From: Pseudonocardiales bacterium
GTDB taxonomy: Bacteria; Actinomycetota; Actinomycetes; Mycobacteriales; Jatrophihabitantaceae
Direction: 5' to 3'
DNA: 38,678 bases
NCBI GenBank assembly: GCA_003243915.1
Contig: QHCC01000184.1
Coordinates: 1-38,678, forward strand
Below, in pieces: positions 8,613-16,352 of the stretch (the stretch's first letter is position 1; the number at the start of each line of letters is the position of its first letter). The position numbers and the translations under genes are program-made. Under the pieces are notes generated by a model, which saw only the letters and a list, made by a program, of their open reading frames with translations, was not told where the DNA came from and did no database searches.

Positions 8613-9065
8613 TCACCAGAACAGTAGGGCGAGCGATTCGGCGACAAGGGCTGGCTTGGCCTCGCCGTCGATCTCGACGGTGTGCCGGACGCAGATGCGC
8701 AATCCAGCATCGCCGGGCGTTGCGGTGAGCAGGTCGGCGCTGCTGCGCACCCGCGCCCCGACGCGCACGGGTGTCAGGAACCGCACCCGGTCCAGCCCGT
8801 AGTTGATCGACATCCGCACCCCCTCGATCGCGATGATCTCCGCCGAGAACGCTGCGAGCATGGCAAGGCTGAGGTAACCGTGGGCGATGGTGGCGCCGAA
8901 GGGCCCCGCGACGGCACGTTCCGGGTCGACGTGGATCCACTGATGGTCGTCGGTGGCATCGGCGAAGAGGTCGACCTGTTGCTGCGTGATCGTTCGCCAC
9001 GCGCTTTCGCCGAGGTGCTCGCCGCTTGCCGCTTCGACCTCGGCCGCCGAGGTGAACTTCCGCAT
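8613..9065 (-). CDS. MaoC-like (R)-specific enoyl-CoA hydratase
   Basis: A 150-aa single hot-dog domain protein. The hydratase motif is visible as FADATDDHQWIHVD, with catalytic Asp and His, followed by GPFGATIAHGYLSLA. It hydrates the trans-2-enoyl-CoA made by an acyl-CoA dehydrogenase. The reading frame stays open upstream to 9161, but ATG at 9065 is chosen because family members begin at this point (MRKFTSAAEVEAASGEHLG), the extra residues look non-coding, and a promoter and operator lie just before it. It is first gene of a unit with the two FadE genes. Confidence 0.9.
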   Translation of the reverse strand: MRKFTSAAEVEAASGEHLGESAWRTITQQQVDLFADATDDHQWIHVDPERAVAGPFGATIAHGYLSLAMLAAFSAEIIAIEGVRMSINYGLDRVRFLTPVRVGARVRSSADLLTATPGDAGLRICVRHTVEIDGEAKPALVAESLALLFW

Positions 9066-9073
9066 GAGGCCAG

Positions 9074-9092
9074 ACTGTACCGACCAGTCGGT
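9074..9092 (-). promoter_or_regulatory. Promoter and TetR-like palindromic operator of the maoC-fadE-fadE unit
   Basis: Minus-strand TACAGT (9074-9079) is a -10 box placed 8 nt before the maoC ATG, suggesting a leaderless message. Touching it is the palindrome ACCGAC-CA-GTCGGT at 9079-9092, with two perfect 6-bp half sites. Such sites are typical of TetR-family repressors that control acyl-CoA metabolism in actinobacteria. No TetR gene lies in the window, so the regulator would be encoded elsewhere. Confidence 0.65.
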
Positions 9093-9564
9093 CCGCTGAC
9101 GAGGGGACGGTCCTGAACCAGGGCCGTACGGGAGGTATGCGGGGCCCGAGCGGCGGGACACGAGATCAGCGATGCCGACCTCGACGAACTGCGCAATGTC
9201 TGCCGGTGCTGCAGGTACTTGCGGCCCGCGAGGCGATCAAGGCGGGCGCTCAGAAGATCTACCTCGACGCCCCCGGAAAAGGGGACTCCCGCGGCACCCG
9301 AGTCGCCGGCCGGGGCGGCGAGCCGACCGGAACGCGGCCCCGGGTCGCTGTAATCGGGAACGAGCGAGGCCGCGCCCCACCCAGGCGACGATCGAGACCC
9401 CCGAACCCTACCGGCGTGGAGCAATTACGGGCACTGATCTCCGGCTACCTGAGTGAACCTAAATCTTCCAAGGACATAACCGACTGTCAAGGCATTGGGC
9501 CAAAGTGGCATCAATCCATCGTCCGGCCAGGCCTGCTGTCGGTGCCGGCTTCTAGTCTCGCGGG
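9093..9564. other. Intergenic region without a convincing gene
   Basis: About 470 bp between the divergent maoC and isocitrate-lyase-family genes. Open frames on both strands have Arg/Pro-rich or otherwise atypical composition and no recognisable motif. The last 130 bp are less GC-rich than the surroundings and probably hold the promoter of the rightward gene. A decayed gene cannot be excluded. Confidence 0.6.
9553..9558 (+). promoter_or_regulatory. Putative -10 box of leaderless isocitrate-lyase-family gene
   Basis: TAGTCT is followed by 6 nt and the ATG at 9565; there is no Shine-Dalgarno sequence. Confidence 0.45.
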
Positions 9565-10338
9565 ATGACAGCTGCCGCTCTCGCCGCCGAACTGCGGCTC
9601 CTGCACGATGCCCCCGAACCGCTGATCCTGGTCAACGTATGGGACGTGGCAAGTGCCCGGGTCGTCGCCGCTCTGCCGGGCTGCACCGCGATCGCCACGG
9701 CCAGCCACTCGATCGCTGCGGCTCACGGCTACGACGACGGGGAGCAGATCCCGCTCGAGGTCATGATCGATGCCATCGCGCGCATCGCCGCGGCCGTCGA
9801 CCTGCCCGTCAGCGCCGATCTCGAAGCCGGCTACGGCGACGCGGGAACCACGGTGCGCCGCGCGATCGCCGCCGGCGCGGTGGGCGGCAACATCGAGGAC
9901 GCCATGGCGCCGCTGGACCATGCTGTCGCCGCCGTCGAAGCGGTGGTGCGGGCCGGGGATGCGGAAGGCGTGCCGTTCGTGCTGAACGCGCGCACCGACG
10001 TCTTCCTCCAACCGGGCGAGCGCAGCCCCGACGAGGTCGTAGCCGAGGCGGTGCGGCGCGGGCGGGCGTTCCTCGACGCCGGCGCAGCGTGCGTGTTCGT
10101 GCCCGCCCGGCTGGACACCGTGACGGCCGCCCGCCTGGTCGATGGCATCGGACTGCGCAAGGTCAGCGTGATCGCCGTGCCCGGCGGTGCCACGCCGAGC
10201 GAGTTCGGCGCGCTCGGGGTGGCGCGGGTCTCCTTCGGTCCGTGGACCCAACGCGCGGCGCTCACCGCACTGGCCGACGTCGGCGCCGACCTGCTGGCCG
10301 GTGGGCCGCTGCCGGCGGGCGTTCGTGCAGTCAGCTGA
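9565..10338 (+). CDS. Isocitrate lyase / PEP mutase superfamily protein
   Basis: A 257-aa TIM-barrel protein. The segment LPVSADLEAGYGD holds the metal-binding Asp cluster typical of the phosphoenolpyruvate mutase/isocitrate lyase superfamily, and GGNIEDA and VLNARTDVFL follow in the usual order. Members cleave or form C-C or C-P bonds of 2-hydroxy or 2-oxo acids, for example 2-methylisocitrate lyase or oxaloacetate hydrolase-like enzymes. The Lys-Lys-Cys-Gly-type loop of true isocitrate lyases is not seen, so a classical glyoxylate-cycle role is unlikely. It stands alone, divergent from the fatty-acid unit. The exact reaction is unknown. Confidence 0.85.
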   Translation: MTAAALAAELRLLHDAPEPLILVNVWDVASARVVAALPGCTAIATASHSIAAAHGYDDGEQIPLEVMIDAIARIAAAVDLPVSADLEAGYGDAGTTVRRAIAAGAVGGNIEDAMAPLDHAVAAVEAVVRAGDAEGVPFVLNARTDVFLQPGERSPDEVVAEAVRRGRAFLDAGAACVFVPARLDTVTAARLVDGIGLRKVSVIAVPGGATPSEFGALGVARVSFGPWTQRAALTALADVGADLLAGGPLPAGVRAVS

Positions 10339-10414
10339 GCCGGGCGGCTAGGCGTACTCGGCCACGACGTCGGTGATCGACGACATCGCGGGCACCACCG
10401 ACAAGGAGTGACAG

Positions 10415-10978
10415 ATGGCAGATACTGAGCGGCAGACCGCCAGGGGCAAGGTGCTCTGGCATTTCACGATGTCGCTGGACGGGTTCGTCGCGGGGCCGAA
10501 CCATGCCATGGACTGGATGACGGGGTTCTCGGTCCGTCCCGGGCTCGTCGAGCAGTACGCCGAGACAACCGGCGCCGTGCTGGGAGGTCGGGATGGCTTT
10601 GATGCCTACCCCGATGTCAGCGGCATCTACGGCGGTGCGTGGCAGGGGCCGGTGTTCGTCCTCACACACCATCCCGAAGACGCTCAGCCCGCCGACGGTG
10701 TGACATTCCTGATCTGCGATGTGGCCGAGGCGCTACGGATCGGGCTGGCGGCCGCCGGCGGCAAGAACCTGGAGGTCTTCTCGGCCACGATCGGCCGACA
10801 GCTGCTCGAGCGCGGACTGATCGACGAGATCGACCTGCACATCGCGCCGGTGCTGCTCGGCGACGGGATCCGGCTGTTCGACAACCCGGGGGGCGCGCCC
10901 GTCCGACTCGAGCTTCTCAACGGCGATGATCACTCGGCCACAGTGAACGTGCGGTATCACCCGGTCCTCGCCAGGTAG
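10415..10978 (+). CDS. Dihydrofolate reductase-like (RibD C-terminal) family protein
   Basis: A 187-aa protein of the RibD_C/DHFR-like fold. Family features are MSLDGFVAGPNHAMDW near the N-terminus, a GAVLGGRDGFD segment, and GLIDEIDLHIAPVLLGDG near the C-terminus. The fold binds NADPH. Stand-alone actinobacterial members are mostly uncharacterised reductases and are not known to replace FolA or RibD. A strong AAGGAG ribosome-binding site lies 6 nt before the ATG. It is 76 bp downstream of the previous gene in the same direction and may be cotranscribed. Confidence 0.87.
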   Translation: MADTERQTARGKVLWHFTMSLDGFVAGPNHAMDWMTGFSVRPGLVEQYAETTGAVLGGRDGFDAYPDVSGIYGGAWQGPVFVLTHHPEDAQPADGVTFLICDVAEALRIGLAAAGGKNLEVFSATIGRQLLERGLIDEIDLHIAPVLLGDGIRLFDNPGGAPVRLELLNGDDHSATVNVRYHPVLAR

Positions 10979-11206
10979 TCATTAGCCGGTGCTCAGACAC
11001 ACGATGCCGTTCCTTTCGGACCGGCACGCTGTTGCAGGGTGCCGGACCGGAACGCTGCGCACGGTGCCCGGGCGCGGGATTGCCGCTCCAGCACCGGCAA
11101 CGGCGCGGAATCGATGTGACGGCGAACCACTCGCACTACCCGCCGAAGGTGGGGCTAGCGTAGTTGTGACAGGACGGCCTGGTCCGCCGGTGAGTGCGAG
11201 GCGTGC

Positions 11207-12040
11207 ATGATCAAATCTGACGGCTTCTCCGACACCCACATCGAGCAGTTCCGCCGATGGCAGCGGGTGTCCTTCGAGGTGCTCGGCGATGTGGCCGACC
11301 AGCTGGTACCGGGCATGACCGAACGCGACGCCACCCGCCTGGCCGTGCGCACGTTTGCCCGCGAAGGAGCCCGGCGCTACTTCCATCCGCCCGTTGCGTT
11401 GTTCGGGCAACGCACCGCGCTGCCCGAACCGTGGACCACTGAGGACTTCTACCCCACCGACTACGAGCTGCGCGACGGCGACGCGATCATCATGGACGCC
11501 TCGCCGATCTTCGACGGGTTCGTCGTCGACACGTCCATCTCGCGCGCCGTCGGCCCGCAACCTGGACACGCCAGGTTGATGGCCGACAACCTCACCTACC
11601 GCGACCGTGTGCTGGCGGCCGTGCGGGCGGGCGCGACCTGCCGTGAGATCGCACTCGACGTTGATCACGACCTCACCGCGCGCGGTTACCAGAACCGCCA
11701 CGGCAAGCATCCCGAGGCGGTGCTCGGCCACCAGGTGGTGCAGCTGCGCGACTCCGGGACACTTCCGGACACCCCGATCGAGCCGTTCGACGCCGTCGTG
11801 CTGGGCTGGTTCATCAAGGGTATTGCCAGCGCGCACACCGACGGTTCGATGCCACCCACGTGGAACGACCAACCGCTGTGCAACCACCGGGCCGCGTCCG
11901 GACTGTGGGCGGTAGAACCGCACATCGCCCTGGGGGGTACCGGCGTGAAGTGGGAGGAGTTGCTGGTCGTCGACGGCCGCGATGCCTACTGGCTCGACGA
12001 CCAGGTGCCACACCTGACCGGAGCGCCCGCGGCCGGCTAG
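11207..12040 (+). CDS. M24-family metallopeptidase (creatinase/prolidase-like)
   Basis: A 277-aa protein with the pita-bread fold of peptidase family M24. The five metal ligands can be placed as D97 (IIMDASP), D108 (FVVDTS), H175 (LGHQVV), E237 (WAVEPH) and E250 or E251 (KWEEL). The N-terminal non-catalytic domain of creatinase or prolidase is absent, so in length it resembles methionine aminopeptidase, but the sequence around the sites is closer to the Xaa-Pro dipeptidase/creatinase group. It is probably a cytoplasmic dinuclear-metal hydrolase of unknown substrate. The upstream 228 bp show no gene. Confidence 0.85.
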   Translation: MIKSDGFSDTHIEQFRRWQRVSFEVLGDVADQLVPGMTERDATRLAVRTFAREGARRYFHPPVALFGQRTALPEPWTTEDFYPTDYELRDGDAIIMDASPIFDGFVVDTSISRAVGPQPGHARLMADNLTYRDRVLAAVRAGATCREIALDVDHDLTARGYQNRHGKHPEAVLGHQVVQLRDSGTLPDTPIEPFDAVVLGWFIKGIASAHTDGSMPPTWNDQPLCNHRAASGLWAVEPHIALGGTGVKWEELLVVDGRDAYWLDDQVPHLTGAPAAG

Positions 12041-12053
12041 CCACGTTGACCAC

Positions 12054-12059
12054 TAGCCT
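12054..12059 (+). promoter_or_regulatory. Putative -10 box of the YbjQ-like gene pair
   Basis: TAGCCT lies 6 nt before the GTG at 12066 with no Shine-Dalgarno sequence between, fitting a leaderless message. TTGACC at 12046-12051 is too close to act as its -35. Confidence 0.35.
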
Positions 12060-12065
12060 GGCCAG

Positions 12066-12941
12066 GTGCCCGGTTGGAGCTCCGCCGCCAGCCGACGCCG
12101 GATGGACCGCCTGCGCGAGGCGCGGATCCGCGGGGGGCTGCTGTCGGTCGAAGAGGCGGCCGCGCTCTCGACGGTCGGGTTCGAGCCGGTCTGCGAAGTG
12201 CTGGGCGCTGTGGCGAACAGGGTCGGCACGCGCGGGTTCTACACGCCAGCGGCGCGCCCCCAGTTCCTCATGCCGAGGTTGGCGTCATCGGACTACCGGA
12301 CCTACACGAGCAGCATGAGGACCGTCGCCGTCGGCGTCCCGCAATCAATCCTCGCCCTCAAGGCCGGCTACCGGACGGCGCTGAGCCGCCTGACCGCCGA
12401 GGCAAGTGCTGCCGGCGCTGACGGGGTCGTCGGCCTGACGATCCAGCGCACGGTGCTGGCGCTCGGCGAGTTCCCGGTGTGGACCTTCCTGGCGATCGGC
12501 ACGGCGGTGCGATCCGTCGGCCGCGTGCATGCGGCCAACCCGTTCACGACCGACCTGTCCGCGGCGCAGACGGCGGCGGCCATCCGCGGCGGCTGGCTTC
12601 CGGTGTCCTACCTCTTCGCTCCGTGCCGGGCGATCCGGGCGGTCGATCCGGTGTCGTCGGGCCAGCGCGCGCGGGCGGCCCCGAACGGGGAGATCGACGC
12701 CTACACCGACCTCGTCACCTCGTGCCGCAGGCAGGCCCGGGCCGATTTCACCCGGGCCGCCGCAGCGGTCCACGCCGACGGCGCTGTGCAGTCGTCGATG
12801 ACGCTCGATCTGCACGTGCACCCGCGAGACGTCGGCACCGCGCAGGTGACGATCACCGGCACCGCGCTGGCCCGGTTCCGAGCCCGCGGCGTCCGGCCGC
12901 ACGCCCTGACGATCATGCCGCTGAAGGCAGGAGTCCATTGA
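12066..12941 (+). CDS. YbjQ-like (putative heavy-metal-binding) two-domain protein
   Basis: A 291-aa protein with a short charged N-terminus and two degenerate copies of a YbjQ-type unit. In each copy a segment around a Tyr- or Trp-rich strand is followed by a helix and then A-D-G-V(V/Q), as in AAGADGVVGL (about residues 116-125) and HADGAVQSS (about 237-245). The second copy begins around residue 160 with FTTDLS, a phrase also found twice in the next protein. YbjQ-like proteins are small alpha/beta oligomers of unproven function. The GTG at 12066 is chosen because a -10-like box precedes it. The stop overlaps the following gene by 4 bp, so the two are coupled and may form a mixed oligomer. 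Confidence 0.72.
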   Translation: MPGWSSAASRRRMDRLREARIRGGLLSVEEAAALSTVGFEPVCEVLGAVANRVGTRGFYTPAARPQFLMPRLASSDYRTYTSSMRTVAVGVPQSILALKAGYRTALSRLTAEASAAGADGVVGLTIQRTVLALGEFPVWTFLAIGTAVRSVGRVHAANPFTTDLSAAQTAAAIRGGWLPVSYLFAPCRAIRAVDPVSSGQRARAAPNGEIDAYTDLVTSCRRQARADFTRAAAAVHADGAVQSSMTLDLHVHPRDVGTAQVTITGTALARFRARGVRPHALTIMPLKAGVH

Positions 12942-13780
12942 CCGGCGTCGAACCCGATCCCGTGTGGTTGTCCGAGGCCGCCCTGCGCCGGCTGGCCGAG
13001 CTGCGCGCGGGGCCAGGTGAGGGCACCGGCCTGTTCACCTCCGACTTGTCGGTCAACGAGTTCCTGCTCGTGCGCGAGGCGGGGTTCCGGCCGGTGGGTT
13101 TGGTCCTCGGTTCGAGCATCTATCACGTGGGGATCCAGCTGCGCCGGTGGACCGCCAACCAGGAGCTGGAGAAGCTCTCCCAAGCCATGTACCACGCCCG
13201 CGAACTCGCGATGACCCGGATGGAGGCCGAGGCCGACCAGCTCGGCGCGGACGGGATCGTGGGCGTCCGCCTGGAGATCGACTTCAAGCAGTTCGGCAGC
13301 CACCTGGCCGAGTTCATCGCGATAGGCACTGCGGTCGTCGCCGACGCGCCCCCGCCGGAAGGCGGCGGGTGGCGCAACAACCGCGATCTGCCGTTCACCT
13401 CCGATCTGAGCGGGCAGGACTTCTGGACGCTCGTGCAGGCCGGCTACGCGCCCCTGGGCATGGTCATGGGCAGCTGCGTCTACCACGTCGCCCATCGCAG
13501 CGCGGCGCGGACGATCGGCACGTTCGGCGTGAACACCGAGATCGCGACGTACACCCAGGCGCTCTACGACGCGCGCGAGCTGGCGATGACCCGGATGCAG
13601 AACGAGGCCGAGCAGCTCGAGGCCGAGGGCATCGTCGGGGTCCAGCTGAACAACCTGGCCCACACCTGGGGCGGGCACACCACGGAGTTCTTCGCCATCG
13701 GCACCGCCGTGCGGCCGCTGCGCGCCGACCACGTGATCAACAAACCGACACTGGTCCTGCCGCTCACCGATCCACGCTGA
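12938..13780 (+). CDS. YbjQ-like (putative heavy-metal-binding) two-domain protein, TTG start
   Basis: A 280-aa protein with two clear tandem YbjQ-like units. Unit 1 begins FTSDLSVNEF (about residue 30) and unit 2 FTSDLSGQDF (about residue 153). Each then has ARELAMTRM and a (A/E)(D/E)GIVGV(R/Q)L strand, and ends AEFIAIGTAV or EFFAIGTAV. The frame is open much further upstream, but that part overlaps the previous gene and looks non-coding. TTG at 12938 is preferred because AGGAG lies 5 nt upstream and TTGA overlaps the previous stop. With its neighbour it encodes four copies of the fold. Metal binding is only a family annotation; no Cys- or His-rich site is obvious. Confidence 0.8.
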   Translation: MTGVEPDPVWLSEAALRRLAELRAGPGEGTGLFTSDLSVNEFLLVREAGFRPVGLVLGSSIYHVGIQLRRWTANQELEKLSQAMYHARELAMTRMEAEADQLGADGIVGVRLEIDFKQFGSHLAEFIAIGTAVVADAPPPEGGGWRNNRDLPFTSDLSGQDFWTLVQAGYAPLGMVMGSCVYHVAHRSAARTIGTFGVNTEIATYTQALYDARELAMTRMQNEAEQLEAEGIVGVQLNNLAHTWGGHTTEFFAIGTAVRPLRADHVINKPTLVLPLTDPR

Positions 13781-13798
13781 GGGCGCCCGGCGGCTTCG

Positions 13799-14194
13799 TC
13801 AGGACGAGACCGCGTCCCGTGCGGCGGTGAGGGCGACGCTGACATCCTCGCGGGCACCGTCGCGACGTACGGTCTCGCGCACCAGGGTGGCGAGCGTCGC
13901 CGGCAGGGTCGCGGTGGGCACCGGCGTCCGGCTCAGGACCACACCGCCGACGACGCGTTCGCGCACGACCGGCTTGGCGAATCGGACGACATCGTCCCCG
14001 CCGCTCACCCAGGGCGCGGTTGCCGCGCGAAGCAAGCCGCCACTGCGCCCGGGGTCGACCGTCAGCCCGGGTACCCGCGTCAAGAGGTCGAGCAGGCCGG
14101 TCAGGCCGAGGTGTTCGCGCACCGCCGCCAGCACGGCCGCGACCTGCTCGGGAACGAGGGGATCGACGAATCCGTCGGGCAGGTCGCCGTTCAT
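13799..14194 (-). CDS. Conserved-looking small protein of unknown function
   Basis: A 131-aa protein, soluble, rich in Val, Ala and Arg, with a predicted helical N-terminal third and beta-prone middle. No domain is recognised, and no signal peptide or membrane segment is present. It converges on the YbjQ-like pair with only 18 bp between the stop codons. GGGAG lies about 10 nt before the ATG, and TAGGGT at 14231-14236 (minus strand) could be its -10 box. Codon use resembles its neighbours, supporting a real gene. Confidence 0.6.
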   Translation of the reverse strand: MNGDLPDGFVDPLVPEQVAAVLAAVREHLGLTGLLDLLTRVPGLTVDPGRSGGLLRAATAPWVSGGDDVVRFAKPVVRERVVGGVVLSRTPVPTATLPATLATLVRETVRRDGAREDVSVALTAARDAVSS

Positions 14195-14614
14195 CGTGGC
14201 TCGCTCCCGTCGCCGCAGACCGCGCAGCCCACCCTAGTGTCCCGCGAGGGAAAGTATGTTCACCGCTCGCGGCGCCCAGGCGGCGCCTCGCTGCGTTGTC
14301 GTCGTCGGCCGTACGACACCGGTATGGCCGACCTCGTCCGGGTTGCGATGCATCCGCCCGATCACCGCAGCCGGCAAACGACTTCCCTCGTTGGACACGA
14401 GCGTCGGATCCGCACGGCGCGGCTCGACGGGCGCCCCGCGGTAGACCTCAGGGTGATCTGCATGATCGACACGCCGTCAGCATGGCTGTGGGCGGGCTGC
14501 CAGGATGTTGATCAAGCCACGCAGTGAGCGCCGGCGCGCGCGGCACCACTGCCGAGGTGATGCTGGCGGCATCGACTGGCCGCCACCTCAGCCACCTCAG
14601 CCAACTCAGCCAAC
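14195..14614. other. Intergenic region without a recognised gene
   Basis: About 420 bp between two leftward genes. Frames on both strands give Arg/Pro-rich sequence without motifs. The left edge probably contains the promoter of the 131-aa gene; the right edge carries a 9-bp tandem repeat. Confidence 0.55.
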
Positions 14615-14618
14615 TCAG
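14583..14618. repeat. Four-unit 9-bp tandem repeat spanning the arsR-type stop codon
   Basis: CCACCTCAG occurs twice, then CCAACTCAG twice, in direct tandem. The stop codon of the regulator gene (14615-14617) lies in the last unit, so changes in copy number would not alter the protein but could affect the 3' end of the message. Confidence 0.9.
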
Positions 14619-15349
14619 CCGGCGAAGCGAACGTGCGTACCGAGCGCCCGGACGCCAGCCGGCACACTCACGCCGAGCAGGTCAGCCAGGGCTCGGCTGC
14701 CGGCTGGGGTCACCGCCACGGCGCGGTGCTCCGGCGAACGGCTGATCCAGTCGCGTTCGACCATCTGGCGACAGAGAACTGCGCCGAGGACGCCCCCGAG
14801 ATGGGGCCGGCGCTGTGTCCAGTCCAGGCAGGTGCGCAGCAGCGGGCGGGACCGGCGAGCCTGGACGGCGTCGTCACCGGCCAGGTCGACGAACCACGCC
14901 CGGCCGGCCGGGGTGAGGGCCAACCCGTCACCGACCGCGATGAGCTCGGCGTCGACCAGGCCGTCGAACAGCGCGACCCCGAGGGCGCCGGCGAGGTGGT
15001 CGTAGCAGGTTCGGGCGGCGGCGAGCCGGTCGCCGGCCCGGACCGTCCGCAGCGAGCGGGGCTGTTCGACCTGGCCGACGGCAGCAGCGAGGTCTTCGAC
15101 GAGCTGGGCGATCTCGGGGCCGGCGAGGCGGAGGTAGCGGTGGCGTCCCTGCCGTAGCTCGGTAAGCAGCCCCGCTTCGACGAGCCTGGACACGTGCTCG
15201 CTGGCAGTGGAGCGTGCCACGCCGGCGTGGCGAGCGAGCTCGCCGGCGGTCCAGGCCCGCCCGTCGAGCACGGCCAGGCACATCGCGACACGGCTGCGCT
15301 CGGCGAGCAGGCCGGCGAACCGGGCTACCGACTCGGCGTCGATCATCAC
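14615..15349 (-). CDS. ArsR-type winged-helix transcriptional regulator
   Basis: A 244-aa protein. The N-terminal 75 residues form an ArsR-type winged helix with the recognition region ELARHAGVARSTASEHVSRL followed by a wing RQGRHRYLRL. The rest is a long C-terminal domain ending in a CLDWTQRRPHLGG block typical of the larger ArsR-like regulators. No metal-binding Cys cluster is seen, so it more likely senses an organic ligand or is regulated otherwise. Translation may begin at GTG 15349 or ATG 15346; GAAGGG lies just upstream of both. It follows the DMT exporter gene by 45 bp on the same strand, suggesting it controls that exporter. Confidence 0.85.
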   Translation of the reverse strand: MMIDAESVARFAGLLAERSRVAMCLAVLDGRAWTAGELARHAGVARSTASEHVSRLVEAGLLTELRQGRHRYLRLAGPEIAQLVEDLAAAVGQVEQPRSLRTVRAGDRLAAARTCYDHLAGALGVALFDGLVDAELIAVGDGLALTPAGRAWFVDLAGDDAVQARRSRPLLRTCLDWTQRRPHLGGVLGAVLCRQMVERDWISRSPEHRAVAVTPAGSRALADLLGVSVPAGVRALGTHVRFAG

Positions 15350-15394
15350 GGTGAGACCCTTCTCTCTCTGTGCGGCGGGCTGTGCGGCGGGCGG

Positions 15395-16303
15395 TCAGCG
15401 GCGCCTAGTGAGGGCCACCCCAGCTAGCGCGAGCAGGCCGCCCACCAGGGCCAGCGCCGCGGGCGCTTCGCCGAGAACCGGCCACGCCACGACGATCGTC
15501 AGCGGCGACACCAGGTAGGTCGTGACTCCCAGACGGCCGGCGTCCATGCGCGAGAGTGCGTACGCCCAGGTGCCGAATGCCACAGCGGTCGGCACCAGCC
15601 CCAGGTAGATCACTCCGGCGATGCCGGCGCCGGAGGCGCGGTGGGTGTCGTGCACGAGCTGGCCGGCGAAGGGCAGGCAGGCCAGCGCGCCGACGGTGCA
15701 GGCCAGCTGCGTCACCTGCAGGGCGGGCAACCGGCGCAGCGCCGGTTTCTGCGCCATGATCCCGATCGCCCAGGTAGCGGCAGCCAGCAGGCACAGCAGC
15801 ACGCCGACCAGGTCAGCCGAGGACGAGCGGGTACTCGCGGCAGCAATGAGCACCGCCCCGGTGAACGCCACGCCCGTCCCCACCAACAGCCAGCGCGGGA
15901 AACCTTCGCCGAGCAGCGCGCCGGCCAGCAGTGCGATCAGGATGGGACCGACACTGATGAGCATCGCGGCAGTGCCGGCGTCCAGGCGTTGCTCGGCGGC
16001 GTTGAGCGCGACGTTGTAGACAGCGAACCAGGCCACCCCGCAAACGCAAACCAGCGCCCACTCCCGCCCGCTCGGTCGCACCCACGCGCGCCGGGCCAGC
16101 ACGGCCGCAGTCAGCGCCAGGCTGCCCACGGCCAGCCGGCCCAGCGCCAGTGCGCCGGGGCTGAAGGAGTAGCGCACGCCGCGGATGGCAACAAAGGCCG
16201 ACGCCCACGCGACCATGGTCACCAGCACCGCGGCCACAACGGCACGTGTCGCGCCTGGTGGCGGGCTCGGGATCGCGGTGTCCGCCGCCACAGGGGTCGT
16301 CAT
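15395..16303 (-). CDS. EamA-domain DMT-superfamily transporter
   Basis: A 302-aa integral membrane protein with ten predicted helices arranged as two EamA repeats of five. The end of the first repeat reads LISVGPILIALLAG, and the second contains AIGIMAQKPAL and later YLVSPLTIVVAWPVLGEAP, the usual DMT signature. Members export amino acids, nucleosides or other metabolites; the substrate is unknown. TAGCGT lies 7 nt before the ATG with no Shine-Dalgarno sequence, suggesting a leaderless message. The ArsR-type gene follows in the same direction. Confidence 0.9.
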   Translation of the reverse strand: MTTPVAADTAIPSPPPGATRAVVAAVLVTMVAWASAFVAIRGVRYSFSPGALALGRLAVGSLALTAAVLARRAWVRPSGREWALVCVCGVAWFAVYNVALNAAEQRLDAGTAAMLISVGPILIALLAGALLGEGFPRWLLVGTGVAFTGAVLIAAASTRSSSADLVGVLLCLLAAATWAIGIMAQKPALRRLPALQVTQLACTVGALACLPFAGQLVHDTHRASGAGIAGVIYLGLVPTAVAFGTWAYALSRMDAGRLGVTTYLVSPLTIVVAWPVLGEAPAALALVGGLLALAGVALTRRR

Positions 16304-16310
16304 GCCTGCG

Positions 16311-16316
16311 ACGCTA
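16311..16316 (-). promoter_or_regulatory. Putative -10 box of the exporter-regulator unit
   Basis: Minus-strand TAGCGT is followed by 7 nt and the ATG at 16303, fitting a leaderless start. Confidence 0.4.
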
Positions 16317-16352
16317 CGGGCGGAATCGTTCGGTCGCCGCCGGATTATCCGT

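Noticed and set aside
9137-9568. Possible 143-aa plus-strand gene
   Set aside because: Composition is atypical, no motif or ribosome-binding site, and it runs into the isocitrate-lyase-family start. A decayed gene remains possible.
10982-12013. 343-codon minus-strand frame
   Set aside because: Antisense to the M24 peptidase, which has all five metal ligands; the product lacks motifs.
12479-12937. N-terminal extension of the second YbjQ-like gene
   Set aside because: In frame and open, but fully overlapped by the previous real gene and compositionally non-coding. The TTG at 12938 with AGGAG explains the start.
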